From the NCBI RefSeq assembly GCF_003605405.2, contig NZ_QYTW02000020.1, positions 2,060-66,059 on the forward strand: DNA of 64,000 bases. Direction: 5' to 3'. Below the pieces are notes generated by a model. It was not told where the DNA came from, did no database searches, and saw only the letters and a list, made by a program, of their open reading frames with translations. The translations under genes were made by a program, and so were the position numbers. This DNA comes from Siminovitchia terrae (GTDB taxonomy: Bacteria > Bacillota > Bacilli > Bacillales > Bacillaceae_C). Each line of letters opens with the position of its first letter. Position 1 is the first letter of the stretch. Below, in pieces: positions 34,810-45,321 of this stretch.

Positions 34810-35664
34810 ATGAGCATCTGGGAATTCATTGTCGCGTTAATATTGGGATTTGTTGAAGGCATGACCGAATTCGCTCCTGTTTCGTCGACAGGCCATATGA
34901 TCATCGTGGATGATATTTTATTAAAGTCAGCAGAGCTGCTAAAATCCCGGGAAGTAGCCAATACGTTTAAAGTGGTTATCCAATTAGGATCCGTTCTAGC
35001 GGCGGCCATCGTTTTTTGGCAGCGGATTCTGAGCTTGTTCGGGATTCGTACGGCAGATTCTCCCGTACCTGATGAGGGCCATTCTCGTCTTCGATTAACG
35101 CACATAATCGTCGGATTGATTCCAGCCATCATACTGGGATTTACACTAGAGGATTTTATTGATACATACCTCTTTTCTGTAGAAACGGTATTGGTCGGCC
35201 TCGTGGGAGGAGCGATTTTAATGGCGGCAGCTGATTGGAAAGCAAGATCAAGTTCATCAGCCAAGGAAAAAACAAACCTTGATGACATCTCCATTAAACA
35301 GGCTTTTTTGATCGGCCTATTCCAATGTATCGCATTATGGCCAGGCTTTTCCCGATCTGGGTCTACCATCTCAGGCGGGGTCTTGCTGGGATTGAAATAC
35401 CGTGCCGCTGCGGATTTTACTTTTATCATGGCGATACCGATCATGTTCGGGGCAAGTGCTGTCTCTTTATATAAAAAAATGGATGTTCTGACAGTGGATG
35501 TCATTCCATTTTTTGTGGTCGGATTTATCAGCGCCTTTGTTTTTGCCTGGCTGTCCATCCGCTTTTTCCTAGCTTTGATCAGCCGAATCAAATTGATGCC
35601 TTTTGCGATTTACAGAGTTGTGTTAGCCGCAGTCATTTTGGTAATTTATATAAACATCAAATAA
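34810..35664 (+). CDS. uppP: Undecaprenyl-diphosphatase (BacA)
   Basis: A 284-residue membrane enzyme of the UppP/BacA family. EGMTEFAPVSSTGHMI near residue 18, and the PGFSRSGSTISGG motif around residue 180, form the phosphatase active site. It recycles the lipid carrier for cell-wall synthesis and contributes to bacitracin tolerance. A GTGAGG is upstream. Divergent from the CNNM gene across a 284-base gap. Confidence 0.95.
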   Translation: MSIWEFIVALILGFVEGMTEFAPVSSTGHMIIVDDILLKSAELLKSREVANTFKVVIQLGSVLAAAIVFWQRILSLFGIRTADSPVPDEGHSRLRLTHIIVGLIPAIILGFTLEDFIDTYLFSVETVLVGLVGGAILMAAADWKARSSSSAKEKTNLDDISIKQAFLIGLFQCIALWPGFSRSGSTISGGVLLGLKYRAAADFTFIMAIPIMFGASAVSLYKKMDVLTVDVIPFFVVGFISAFVFAWLSIRFFLALISRIKLMPFAIYRVVLAAVILVIYINIK

Positions 35665-35680
35665 GGGTGCAGAGAATAAA

Positions 35681-35724
35681 GCTGTACAGTAAGTCAGAAA
35701 AACTGATGACCTGTACAGCCTTTC
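35681..35724 (+). terminator. Terminator of uppP
   Basis: GCTGTACAG and CTGTACAGC form a perfect nine-pair stem with a 21-base loop, followed by CTTTCT. Inner bases also pair partly. Confidence 0.6.
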
Positions 35725-35790
35725 TGTGCTGGTATTCATGCCTACGCTGATGGCAACCACAGACGACGCTCATAGCAACTCCTGTGGAAT

Positions 35791-35862
35791 CTAGAACGAA
35801 GACATTATGGTAAAGGTTATAATAGCTGTAATGTGATGAATTCCCATTGTTCTTTTTGTCAT
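35791..35862 (-). pseudogene. 5' remnant of a VOC ring-cleaving dioxygenase (MhqO-like)
   Basis: GGAGGGG leads to ATG and MTKRTMGIHHITAI, the start of MhqO/MhqA-type VOC dioxygenases; the homology then stops and a TAG follows 23 residues in. It lies behind the MarR pseudogene on the same strand, as in mhqR-type quinone-response operons. The rest of the gene is missing. Confidence 0.55.
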
Positions 35863-35984
35863 TTCTTTCCCCTCCAATCTTCTAGCGGAGCATTATGGCT
35901 TCATCTTTCTCCCCATCAATTCACAATTAGCAAAATTACCATTAATTAGCATACTGCGAATTCGAGGTAAATGCTCAAAAAAAC

Positions 35985-36598
35985 CTATAAATTCTGTGCG
36001 TAATGTCCTAACTTTTTTAATTGTTCAATCATAACCTTTCTTCCGTCGTTAAACCTGCACATGTCTCTTTAATCGCCAATTTATGTTCAGTGAAAACAAA
36101 TCTGTCCCGGCTTGGGTAATAGTGGTATAGGTGATACGTCAATCTTTTGGACAAGTTTTCTCTGTATTATTTTTTTCTTTTCTAGCTTATCCACTACATA
36201 AGTAATGCTGCTTACAATCAATACCTTCTCACCAATTTTTGTATTGGCTGTTCACCTTTACTATATATCATTCCAAGAACAGCAAATTCAGTTGGATTTC
36301 ATCCAATGACTTTATATCTTCTTCCACACGTTTCTTTATTGAATTTAAGCCCTCGATCAAATGCGCCTTGGCGTATTTGCGCCCAGATTTTATCGAGCTC
36401 CGCTCAATAAATTTCCTTTGAAAATCTGTGGCATCCGCCGGAGGCTTTAATTTTATTCAGCCGGGGTTTGAACCCCCACTGAATGGAATACCAATATGCT
36501 TTCATCTCACCACTTACTGAAGTGGGAGACTTCTACTGAATGAAGTTAAAACAATAAATAACCTCAGGGATAGTTTGATCTTGAGTTTTATCATCCAT
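35985..36598 (-). pseudogene. MarR-family regulator (MhqR-like), split by a repeat element
   Basis: The start MDDKTQDQTIPEV at 36598 and the rest (NPTEFAVLGMIYSKGEQPIQ, ITYVVDKLEKK, and LTTEERK...KKLGHYAQN at the end) lie on either side of repeat copy 4. There are also frameshifts near 36310 and in the C-terminal third. The wing and recognition helix are recognisably MarR. It would have responded to quinones/electrophiles in MhqR homologues. Not functional. Confidence 0.7.
36356..36550 (+). repeat. Multi-hairpin repeat element, copy 4
   Basis: Full-length copy with the usual ends (atcaaatgcgcc to gaagttaaa). It interrupts the 5' part of the MarR pseudogene. Preceded by gccctcg, so target sequence varies; no target duplication is seen. 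Confidence 0.85.
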
Positions 36599-36725
36599 CA
36601 ATACCATTCCTTCATAGATTAATTTGTTACATTTGTTAACCCATTTTTAAGGTTCATAATATATTAGCACGCGCTGCAATTCGTAGTAAGTTTTTCCGTG
36701 ACTTCTTCAATGTTCTAGGAAAAAT

Positions 36726-36763
36726 AAAAGGCCTGAACAATGTTACCACGATTCAGACCTTTT
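36726..36763 (-). terminator. Terminator of the second BCCT gene
   Basis: AAAAGG-CCTGAA and TTCAGACCTTTT form a stem with AAAA/TTTT ends, about 30 bases after the BCCT stop. Confidence 0.6.
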
Positions 36764-36792
36764 ACTAGCTTATTTCTTGCCGCCTGTTGACC

Positions 36793-38346
36793 TTACGCTT
36801 CTTTCCTTGTCTGTTGCGCCTCTAAATCTATTACATGTTCCTTTCCTTCTCTTTCGCTGCTTTTCATCAAAATAAGCTCGTTATTCAATCCTTTATAGGT
36901 TGAGTAACACATGACTAACATCATAACGGATAATGGGACAGCTGCTGCGACGAGTGCAGATTGCAGCCCTTGCAATCCTCCTGTCACAATAAGAACAATT
37001 GAAATGCCTGCAATGACGGCTCCCCAAATGATTTTTGTCCTAGTTTTTGGATTGGGATTTCCATTTTCACTGATCATGCCCAAAACGAAGACTGCCGAGT
37101 TTGCTGATGTAATAAAGAAAACCAATACAAGCACCATTGCGAGGATGCTTAGAAAAGCACTCATTGGAAAATACTCGAAGAATTTAAATAAAGCAGAAGT
37201 AACATCTGTAGATACAGCATTTGCAAGTTCTGTCGCGCCATCAATCTGGATAAGGTGAATAGCAGACCCTCCCATGACCGCAAACCAAAAGAATGAACCA
37301 ACTACCGGAATGAACACTGCTCCCATCATGAATTCCTTAATTGTACGCCCTTTTGAAATTCTGGCAACGAAGCTGCCCACGAGTGGTGCCCATGCAATCC
37401 ACCAGCCAAAGTAAAACAATGTCCAACTCGCGATCCAAGACCCATCATTATAAGGTTCTGTTCGGAAAGACATGCCTATGAAATTTTGTGCATAATCTCC
37501 GACTCCTTGGAAAAATATTTTAAAAATACTTTGAGTCGGCCCAAGGAACAAGATTAATCCAAGTAAAGCAAACGCCAATAACATGTTTAAATTCGATAAA
37601 TGCTTCATTGCGCCTTGAAGGCCTGATACTGTAGAACCTACGTAAATCAATGTAACAGCCAGAACGATGAATATTTGCACGCTAAAATTAACAGGTAATC
37701 CCCAAAGGACGTTTACCCCGCTGTTTACTTGCAGTGTTCCGAAACCCAGGGATGTTGCAATTCCAATCACAATGGAAAGAATGACAATAATATCAATCGT
37801 TTTACCAAATTTTCCACGAATTTTATCTCCCACTAAAGGGTAAAAAACTGAACTTAATGAAGCAGGAAGCTTTTTTCTATATTGGAAAAAGGCAAGAGAT
37901 ACCCCTACCAGTGCATAGCATGCCCATGCTGATACGCCCCAGTGTAAATAAACAAACTGCATGGCAAGTTTAGCCGATTCCTCTGAAGAACCTTTCCCAA
38001 ATGGAGGGTCAATATAATAGGATACAGGTTCAGCCACTCCCCAAAATACTAAGCTGATCCCAATTGAAGCACTGAATAACATTCCAACCCAAGTAGCTGT
38101 TTTATATTCCGGGCGATCAGAGTCTTCTCCTAATCTAATATGACCAAACTTTGAAAGCCCTACATACATACAGAAAGCAAAAAATACAAATACGCTCCCT
38201 AAGATAAACCATCCCAAATTATTATAAATAAACGATAACGATGTAGTGGAAAATTTCTCCACTTGCTTTGGAATAAAAACACCAAGACTAATCAAAAATA
38301 GACTGAAAGCTAATGAGATATAAAAGACCGCTTTCTTTCCCTTCAT
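36793..38346 (-). CDS. BCCT-family transporter (copy 2), carnitine/betaine type
   Basis: A 517-residue transporter with twelve membrane segments and the family signature WTLFYFGWWIAWAPLVGSFVARISKGRTIKEF. The BetP-like GMGIG segment is SASIGISLVFWG here, unlike copy 1, which suggests another substrate or coupling mode. TAGGAG precedes the ATG. It stands next to a D-malate/tartrate-type dehydrogenase and a CntA-like oxygenase, as E. coli yeaV stands next to yeaU and yeaW, so carnitine uptake is inferred. Confidence 0.9.
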   Translation of the reverse strand: MKGKKAVFYISLAFSLFLISLGVFIPKQVEKFSTTSLSFIYNNLGWFILGSVFVFFAFCMYVGLSKFGHIRLGEDSDRPEYKTATWVGMLFSASIGISLVFWGVAEPVSYYIDPPFGKGSSEESAKLAMQFVYLHWGVSAWACYALVGVSLAFFQYRKKLPASLSSVFYPLVGDKIRGKFGKTIDIIVILSIVIGIATSLGFGTLQVNSGVNVLWGLPVNFSVQIFIVLAVTLIYVGSTVSGLQGAMKHLSNLNMLLAFALLGLILFLGPTQSIFKIFFQGVGDYAQNFIGMSFRTEPYNDGSWIASWTLFYFGWWIAWAPLVGSFVARISKGRTIKEFMMGAVFIPVVGSFFWFAVMGGSAIHLIQIDGATELANAVSTDVTSALFKFFEYFPMSAFLSILAMVLVLVFFITSANSAVFVLGMISENGNPNPKTRTKIIWGAVIAGISIVLIVTGGLQGLQSALVAAAVPLSVMMLVMCYSTYKGLNNELILMKSSEREGKEHVIDLEAQQTRKEA

Positions 38347-38461
38347 ATTAACACTCCTATTGTTTTTATATACTCCCTCTTATCAAATGAAACCCAGAAC
38401 AGATTTGTAAGCGTTTTCCAATGAATCTTTAGATATAAAGAGTATAGGTAAGTTTTTTTAT

Positions 38462-38491
38462 CAGACAGGAATAAGTATCTGTTCCTGTCTG
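38462..38491 (-). other. Hairpin between the dehydrogenase and BCCT genes
   Basis: CAGACAGGAA/TTCCTGTCTG is a perfect 10-pair stem in the 154-base gap. No T run follows on either strand, so it may attenuate or process the transcript rather than end it. Confidence 0.45.
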
Positions 38492-38500
38492 AATATTTCC

Positions 38501-39589
38501 TTATCCTAATACTTTCCCCTTAATTTGGGAAGTTACAATTTCCACCATTTTATCTCCAACTTCGGAAGTAGTAGCCGTTCCTCCCATATCAGGTGTAAGC
38601 AGCTCTTTTGTAGAAAGTAACTCTTCAATTCCAGAGACAATTACTTCTCCATACTCTTCATATCCAAAGAAATCTAGCATTTGGCTAGCAGACCAAAAAG
38701 TTGCCAAGGGATTGCTCAAATCTTTCCCGGCTATATCAGGAGCTGATCCGTGGACAGGTTCGAACATAGATGGATATTTTCTTTCCGGATTGATGTTGGC
38801 GCCTGCGGCAAGTCCAATGCCACCGGCGATAGCTGCTCCAACATCCGTTAAGATATCACCGAATAAATTGGACGTCACGACGATTTCAAATCGTTTCGGA
38901 TCAGTTATCATCAGCATCGCTGCCGCATCAACGAGATAAGAGGCTGTCTTTACTTCTGGATAATCCAGGCTTACTTCTTCAAACACTTCGTCCCAGAAAA
39001 CCATAGAATAATTTAAAGCATTCGCTTTTGAAATGCTCGTAAGCGTCTTTCCTTCCCTTCTAGCGACTTCAAAAGCATAACGAATGATGCGCTCCGTCCC
39101 CTTACGGGAAAATACAGCATTTTGCAATACAACTTCGTTATCTTGGCCCTTGAAAAGCCAATCACCAGCCCCAGAGTATTCTCCTTCGGTATTCTCACGG
39201 ATGAACAACATATCGATATCATCGTTCTTAGTATTCGCTAAGGCTGAATGAGCTCCACGCAATAATTTAACAGGACGAAGATTAACGTATTGATCAAAGC
39301 TTTTACGAATCACCAACAGCAAGTCCCATAAAGAAATGTGGTCAGGTACGCCAGGAAAACCGACTGCCCCTAAATAAATTGCGTCAAATTCCTTTAACTG
39401 ATCAATCCCATCATCATCCATCATTTTTCCATGTTTTGTGTAAAACCTGCACCCCCACGGAAAGTATGTGAAATCAAATTTGAAGCTTGAATCAAGCTCA
39501 GCTATTTTATTTAATACTTTAACACCTTCATTGATGACTTCCGGACCGATCCCGTCACCCGGGATCACCGCTATTTTATATGTTTTCAT
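38501..39589 (-). CDS. Tartrate/D-malate dehydrogenase (isocitrate/isopropylmalate DH family)
   Basis: A 362-residue NAD-dependent beta-decarboxylating dehydrogenase. IAVIPGDGIGPEV opens it, RENTEGEYSGAG gives the substrate loop, and TSNLFGDILTDVGAAIAGGIGLAAGANINPE is the family metal-site signature. The DmlA/TtuC type accepts D-malate or tartrate and yields pyruvate with CO2. AGGGACTGG lies before the ATG. In the carnitine route it would turn (R)-malate into pyruvate. The family call is firm; the substrate is inferred from context. Confidence 0.85.
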   Translation of the reverse strand: MKTYKIAVIPGDGIGPEVINEGVKVLNKIAELDSSFKFDFTYFPWGCRFYTKHGKMMDDDGIDQLKEFDAIYLGAVGFPGVPDHISLWDLLLVIRKSFDQYVNLRPVKLLRGAHSALANTKNDDIDMLFIRENTEGEYSGAGDWLFKGQDNEVVLQNAVFSRKGTERIIRYAFEVARREGKTLTSISKANALNYSMVFWDEVFEEVSLDYPEVKTASYLVDAAAMLMITDPKRFEIVVTSNLFGDILTDVGAAIAGGIGLAAGANINPERKYPSMFEPVHGSAPDIAGKDLSNPLATFWSASQMLDFFGYEEYGEVIVSGIEELLSTKELLTPDMGGTATTSEVGDKMVEIVTSQIKGKVLG

Positions 39590-39604
39590 ACCAGTCCCTC
39601 ATTC

Positions 39605-40539
39605 TTAGCTTTGGTTCCAAACAACTAATTTCATTTCCTTCATTTCTTCTACTGCATATTTAACGCCTACACGGCCGGTTCCACTGTTTTTTACTCCTCC
39701 GTATGGCATTTGATCCACTCTAAATGTCGGCACATCGTTGACAATACCCTGCCAACATACAGTTCATTTACTGCTTTCAGGGCATTTTTTATATTGTTTG
39801 TATAAATTCCAGCCTGAAGTCCGAAACGGGAATCATTGACATAGCTGACAGCTTCCTCAACAGACCCTACTTTATTTATAACAACCACTGGTGCAAATAC
39901 TTCCTGACAAGATACTTATCAAATGCGCCTTGGCGTATTTGTGCCCAGATTTTATCGAGCTCCGCTCGATAAAATCTGTGGCATCCGCCGGAGGCTTTGA
40001 CTTTATTCAGCCGGGGTTTGAACCCCCACTGAATGGAATACTAATAGGCATTCATCTCACCACTTACAGAAGTGGGGGATTTCTGATGAATGAAGTTAAA
40101 CGGTGTAATCGCTCCTATCACTCCAATGAGTTCTCTTACTGTGTAGCCAAAACGGCCTGTGCTGCTGCATCAAATGGAATCGTTTCTCCATGAATTCTTT
40201 TTACTTCTTCAGCGGAAATTTTATAAGTCTCTATTGTTCTCGCTACTTCAGCTCTGGCAAAAGCAATAGGTTCTGCTGACTCCAAAGCTATGATTCTTGC
40301 TGCCTCATCTGCTTTATCACTTAGAATAGAGGCAGCCTTTTCCAATATTTCTGCCCGCTCAAAAGCAGTCATTTTGCCAGTGATTGAACGCGCTTTACTG
40401 GCGCTAGTGATTTTTGCTCCTTGCTCGCCGTCGCAATTTGGGCGATCTCTTCACCGGAATTTGGAGAATAGAGAGGCGTGTAGCTTGATGCTGCAACCCG
40501 CTCGCCATTGATGACTAACGACTTTTTTTCTGATTTCAC
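39605..40539 (-). pseudogene. Aldehyde dehydrogenase, centre replaced by a repeat element
   Basis: The N-terminal part (INGERVAASSY to VIGAITPF) is in frames broken at an A5 run, and the C-terminal part ([13 protein letters not shown] to [11 protein letters not shown], end [10 protein letters not shown]) is frameshifted near 39755. Between them sits repeat copy 5 instead of about 230 residues that carry the catalytic Glu and Cys. It starts with GTG directly behind the Rieske oxygenase gene. A malic-semialdehyde dehydrogenase role would fit the cluster but this gene is dead. Confidence 0.8.
39917..40100 (+). repeat. Multi-hairpin repeat element, copy 5
   Basis: Ends tatcaaatgcgcc and gaatgaagttaaa; slightly shortened in the TCGAG/aaatct stretch. 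It sits inside the aldehyde dehydrogenase pseudogene with a large deletion at the same point. Confidence 0.85.
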
Positions 40540-40552
40540 TCCGCTTCCAACA

Positions 40553-41635
40553 TTATTTATCGATAGCCTCCAGTACCATTTCATGAAACTGTACAATGGC
40601 TTGTTCAGAAGAAGAATATCTACCGCGCTCAAAAGCACGTGAACGGAACCCGATCTGCTCTAACTCAACAAGATCTATGTCCTCCTGGCGAACTTGCTCC
40701 GCAAAGGCTACTAAGTCTTTTTCATCCTGAGTCAATTCCTCATCACGGAAATAATACGTATAAACAATCAACGTATTTTCATGATCTATTGGTTTTAATT
40801 GGATCGTAGCCATATTTCCCGGTCCAGGATAGATTGTTAACATCAAGTTTGGCCATAACCAATAGAAGGAACCTCCTTGCATTTCTGCTTCATCCAATTC
40901 TACAGAGCCGTAATTCTTATCTGGCTTCACGCTTGAAGCTTGAACAGAATAGTTCTCACAAGTCATGATTTGGTATGCGTTCATATCCAATGTAGCAATA
41001 AAGCTAGGGTGTGCTACATGACAGTGATCACACTCCAAATAGTTATCCACAAACGCTTTCCAATTCGCTTTAAGATGCCTTGTTTTTACGTTTGTTCTTT
41101 TTAATTCGCCCAAGAATGGAAATTTGCTTAAACGCTCGAAGAAGTCTCCATAGGATTCGGCCAATGGCTTAGCATCGTCATCCAAGTTTACAAAAATAAG
41201 CGATTCCAAAATTTCCATTCGGACCGGGCGCAAACAGGCATCTTGGACACAGGCTGCATCCTCTCCTCTAAAGTTAGGTGTCTTATTCAGTTTTCCGTCT
41301 AGCTTGAAAGTCCATCCATGATATCCACATTGTAAAATTCTTTTTTTACCAGATTCATTTTGTTCCAGTTTTGTAGCACGATGAGGACAAACGTTATAGA
41401 AGGCCCGGATGACACCGTCTTGTCCGCGGACCACAATAATCGGTTCATTTGCGACTTCCGTTGTAAAAAAAGATCCTTCCTTCTCCAATTGGCTGACGTG
41501 GCCCACTTTTTGCCACGTTTTTGAAAAAATGACGTCCATTTCTTTTTCTAATACTTTTGGATCAGTGTATTTATCATAAGAGAGTGTTCTTTCGAATGTA
41601 CGATTTGACTTGTTAATTACCTTGTTATATGCCAT
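40553..41635 (-). CDS. CntA/YeaW-like Rieske oxygenase alpha subunit
   Basis: A 360-residue Rieske non-heme iron oxygenase. The [2Fe-2S] ligands are C83-x-H85 and C103-x2-H106 (CPHR; CGYHGW). The mononuclear iron site shows H204 and H209 in NYLECDHCHVAH, a carboxylate near D319 and the bridging D197. The family of quaternary-amine oxygenases (carnitine, betaine, stachydrine) fits best, particularly given the BCCT and D-malate dehydrogenase genes. AGGGGGA precedes the ATG. No dedicated CntB-type reductase is present; the ferredoxin and reductase behind repeat copies 6 and 7 should replace it (inference). Confidence 0.85.
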   Translation of the reverse strand: MAYNKVINKSNRTFERTLSYDKYTDPKVLEKEMDVIFSKTWQKVGHVSQLEKEGSFFTTEVANEPIIVVRGQDGVIRAFYNVCPHRATKLEQNESGKKRILQCGYHGWTFKLDGKLNKTPNFRGEDAACVQDACLRPVRMEILESLIFVNLDDDAKPLAESYGDFFERLSKFPFLGELKRTNVKTRHLKANWKAFVDNYLECDHCHVAHPSFIATLDMNAYQIMTCENYSVQASSVKPDKNYGSVELDEAEMQGGSFYWLWPNLMLTIYPGPGNMATIQLKPIDHENTLIVYTYYFRDEELTQDEKDLVAFAEQVRQEDIDLVELEQIGFRSRAFERGRYSSSEQAIVQFHEMVLEAIDK

Positions 41636-41660
41636 GAAAAATTCCCCCTGATTTTATCGT

Positions 41661-41860
41661 TATCAAATGCGCCTTGGCGTATTTGCGCCCAGATTTTATC
41701 GAGCTTAAGCTCGATAAATTTCCCCTGAAAATCTGTGGCATCCGCCGGAGGCTTTAACTTTATTCAGCCGGGGTTTGAACCCCCACTGAATGGAATACCA
41801 ATATAATATGCATTCATCTCACCACTTACAGAAGTGGGAGACTTCTGCTGAATGAAGTTA
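41661..41860 (+). repeat. Multi-hairpin repeat element, copy 6
   Basis: Full-length copy between the Rieske oxygenase and ferredoxin genes, its right end altered to gaagttatata. Same orientation as all others. Confidence 0.85.
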
Positions 41861-41875
41861 TATAATACATAAAAT

Positions 41876-42327
<452 letters not shown>

Positions 42328-42346
<19 letters not shown>

Positions 42347-43356
42347 ATTTTATCTTTGCTTTCCATCAATGTTGTGCTGTGGACAGCCTGTACTTTCGCG
42401 GTCGGATCAATATAAACTTTCGCATTGCTCACTGCTGTTGGTGCTTCACCGAAACCGCTTGCGATCAGCTTGACCTTTCCTTCATACGTGCAAATATCGC
42501 CTGCAGCATAAATACCTGGAATATTTGTTTCCATTTTGGAATTGACGACAATTGAATTTTTGCTGATTTCTAGTCCCCAATCCTTAATCGGGCCAAGTGA
42601 AGAAATAAACCCGTAGTTAACTAATACAGCGTCAGCCTTCAATTCAATTTTTTTATCACCCTTGGCTTCTGTAACAACCACTTTTTCAATCTTTTCATTG
42701 CCAACAAGCTCAGTCGGTACATATGGAGTTAAAACTTCCACCTTTGATTTCATCAATAAATCCACACTATGCTCATGTGCTCGGAATTTATCTCTGCGAT
42801 GAACGATTGTGACTTTTTTAGCAACCGATTCCAACATCAAAGCCCAGTCTACCGCGGAATCTCCTCCACCAAAAACAACCACTTCTTGGCCTTCGAATTG
42901 TGCTAAGTTTTGAACGGAGTAATGAAGATTCGTTCGCTCAAATTTTTCTTCACCCTCAACTTTCAATTTCCGAGGCTGAAAGGCACCGTTCCCTGCTGTA
43001 ATGATCACAGCTTTGGAATAATGCGTTTCTTTGTTCGTCGTAATAGCAAACAGCTTTTCATTTACCCGAACGATACTTTCAACGGACTGATTCAGACAAG
43101 CTTTTGTTTCAAACTGGTTCACTTGCTCCAATAAGTTATTAATCAATTCCTGCCCGCTGACTTTCGGAAAACCAGCAATGTCATAAATGTATTTCTCTGG
43201 ATATAATGCAGACAGTTGACCACCCAATTGCGGTAGACTTTCAATAATTTTTACCGAAGCATTGCGCATCCCCGCATAAAAGGCAGTAAATAGCCCGACG
43301 GGCCCTCCCCCAATAACCGTGATGTCATAATCCTCTATATGTGTTTCCATAAGCAA
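42328..43356 (-). CDS. Ferredoxin-NADP+ reductase, YumC type (copy 2), C-terminus altered
   Basis: A 342-residue paralogue of the 253-1299 protein, with GGGPVGLF and GGGDSAVDW. It ends ...[13 protein letters not shown], where the last four residues come from repeat copy 7, so the natural C-terminal tail has been lost. The tail is outside the two nucleotide-binding domains and the enzyme may still work. It is the first gene downstream of a sigma-54 promoter and should feed the ferredoxin/Rieske chain. Confidence 0.9.
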
Positions 43357-43411
43357 GCCTCCTTTTATCTAACTGAAAAGGTATTCTTTTTTAAAATCTT
43401 AAGTTTATTTA

Positions 43412-43428
43412 TTGCAACTACCATGCCA
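43412..43428 (-). promoter_or_regulatory. Sigma-54 promoter of the Rieske/ferredoxin unit
   Basis: Minus strand TGGCATGGTAGTTGCAA: GG and GC are exactly 10 bases apart, matching the TGGCAC-N5-TTGCW consensus nearly perfectly. It is about 55 bases upstream of the reductase start and divergent to an AAA+ activator gene. Confidence 0.85.
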
Positions 43429-43562
43429 CCTTTTAAAAAACGTGTAAGGTTCAGCTAAAATAAAAAAAATAGGTGCAAAATTCTTTTTTTTGAGTTATAT
43501 TAAACTCGAAATTAACGGAGTGTTGAGTTAAGTTTGATTCATTTAAAAAAGGGGGGCTTTAT

Positions 43563-44930
43563 TTGAATAAAAAAACGGAGGATAATACTTTAGAAATAAC
43601 GATGGAGGCTCTTTTGAGAATACTTGATTATTCTTCAGATGAGATTTTTGTATTGGATGGAGAGCAGAGAATTGTGTATGTGAACCGCACCTGTGAAAAG
43701 CATTATGGATTGAAACCTTCTGAGATCATTGGAAAGTTAAATCTCGACTTATTTAACAAAGGATATTGGAAGCCATCTATTGTTCCGGAAGTTTACGAGA
43801 CGAAAAAACCCTGTTACATGAAGCAAGAGACCTATATTGGAACAGAATTAATGTCATCTGCTATTCCAATTTTAAATGAGGAAAATGAAATTGAATTAGT
43901 GGTTATCACCTCTTCTGAGCTCCAGAGATATAAGTTACTAAAGAACGGAGAATCGGAAAATAAAAATGAGCAAGAACCGGAAACGGGTTCAAGGAAAATG
44001 ATTGCCAACTGTGAAAAAATGAGGAAAATCCTTGAATTTTGTACAAAAATTGCGGGAACAGATTCCACTGTCCTCATTTTAGGAGAATCTGGGACAGGTA
44101 AGGGTGTGCTTGCCCAACACATACATCAAATTAGTAAAAGAAAAAGTCAACCTTTCATGAATATTAATTGTGCTGCTATCCCTGCAGAACTGTTAGAATC
44201 TGAGTTATTCGGATACACAGAAGGCGCCTTCACTGGTGCAAAGGGTTCAGGTAAAGAGGGATTAATTGCAGCTGCGGACGGCGGGACTTTATTCCTTGAT
44301 GAAATTGGAGAAATGCCGCTGGGTATTCAAGCCAAGTTGCTTCAAGTAATCCAGGACAAAGAGTTTATTCCGCTTGGCAGCAATGAAACAAGAAAAGTGG
44401 ATATTCGGATTATTGCAGCCACAAATCGGAATCTATTGGAAATGGTGCAAGAAAAGAAGTTTCGTGAGGACCTATTCTATCGTTTAAACGTTGTCGATGT
44501 TCAATTGCCGTCACTTAAAGAAAGAAAAGAAGAAATCATTCCATTAACGTATCGTTTTTTAAATAAATTCAATAAAAAATACAATGAAAATAAAGTCATT
44601 TCAAAAGAATGTCTGGATATTCTCATTCAATATTCTTGGCCGGGAAACGTCCGCCAGCTTGAAAACTTAATGGAACGACTTGTAGTGATCAGCAATTCCA
44701 TTATCCAAGTTGATGACCTTCCAGACTTGATCAAGGACAGCGTTGGACCAATCCCAAAACTTTTGCAAGCCACAACCCTTGATAAAGCTCTGTCCGATAC
44801 AACGAGAATTTTAATAAGAAAATCATATTTAGAACATCGCTCCTCAAGGAAAGTAGCCAGCGATTTAAGTATTAGTCAAACAAAAGCCTCCCGGTTAATT
44901 AGAGAATATTGCCAAGATTTAATCGGATAA
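43563..44930 (+). CDS. Sigma-54-dependent activator, PAS-AAA+-TyrR-type HTH
   Basis: A 455-residue enhancer-binding protein with an N-terminal PAS domain (about 10-120), AAA+ domain with Walker [15 protein letters not shown] loop, Walker B LFLDEIGE, and a C-terminal helix-turn-helix of TyrR rather than Fis type. TTG start with AAAGGGGGG ahead. It is divergent from the reductase-ferredoxin-oxygenase unit across a 205-base region that contains the sigma-54 promoter, and so should activate it in response to a PAS-sensed ligand, perhaps carnitine or betaine (inference). Confidence 0.9.
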   Translation: MNKKTEDNTLEITMEALLRILDYSSDEIFVLDGEQRIVYVNRTCEKHYGLKPSEIIGKLNLDLFNKGYWKPSIVPEVYETKKPCYMKQETYIGTELMSSAIPILNEENEIELVVITSSELQRYKLLKNGESENKNEQEPETGSRKMIANCEKMRKILEFCTKIAGTDSTVLILGESGTGKGVLAQHIHQISKRKSQPFMNINCAAIPAELLESELFGYTEGAFTGAKGSGKEGLIAAADGGTLFLDEIGEMPLGIQAKLLQVIQDKEFIPLGSNETRKVDIRIIAATNRNLLEMVQEKKFREDLFYRLNVVDVQLPSLKERKEEIIPLTYRFLNKFNKKYNENKVISKECLDILIQYSWPGNVRQLENLMERLVVISNSIIQVDDLPDLIKDSVGPIPKLLQATTLDKALSDTTRILIRKSYLEHRSSRKVASDLSISQTKASRLIREYCQDLIG

Positions 44931-45321
44931 ATTGACATCAAACAACCAGTGAGTCATTCCAAATTGAATGCTTCATTATTCATCTGGATGGCTATTTTTT
45001 GGCTGGGTTTCCACATTCTGCTGACTTTCCACTTTGGGTTGGAGGCAATGCCTCCTTCCGGGAAACCTCAGCTATAGAGGACACTCCCCATGCCAATGAG
45101 GCAAAGCACAAGAACAAGGAGTAGTTAACTCTTGGCCCTATAAACAAACTTTGCCTTCTGCTGGCAAAAAACCCAAGCTATACTGCCACGCGTATGCCAT
45201 GCTTACTGATTGCACCTGCCCACTATGTATTCCCTTATCCAACTAGAAGAGCAGGTTTTTCTTGCATGCTAATATCTTTTATTATGATAATAGGAATACG
45301 ACAAAAAGGGAGGTGTAATAA
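44931..45321. other. Non-coding gap after the sigma-54 activator
   Basis: No supported gene. It contains a small stem (GGAGGCAATGCCTCC near 45041) and GC-richer, non-coding-looking sequence; it may be a decayed relic of an inserted element. Confidence 0.5.
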
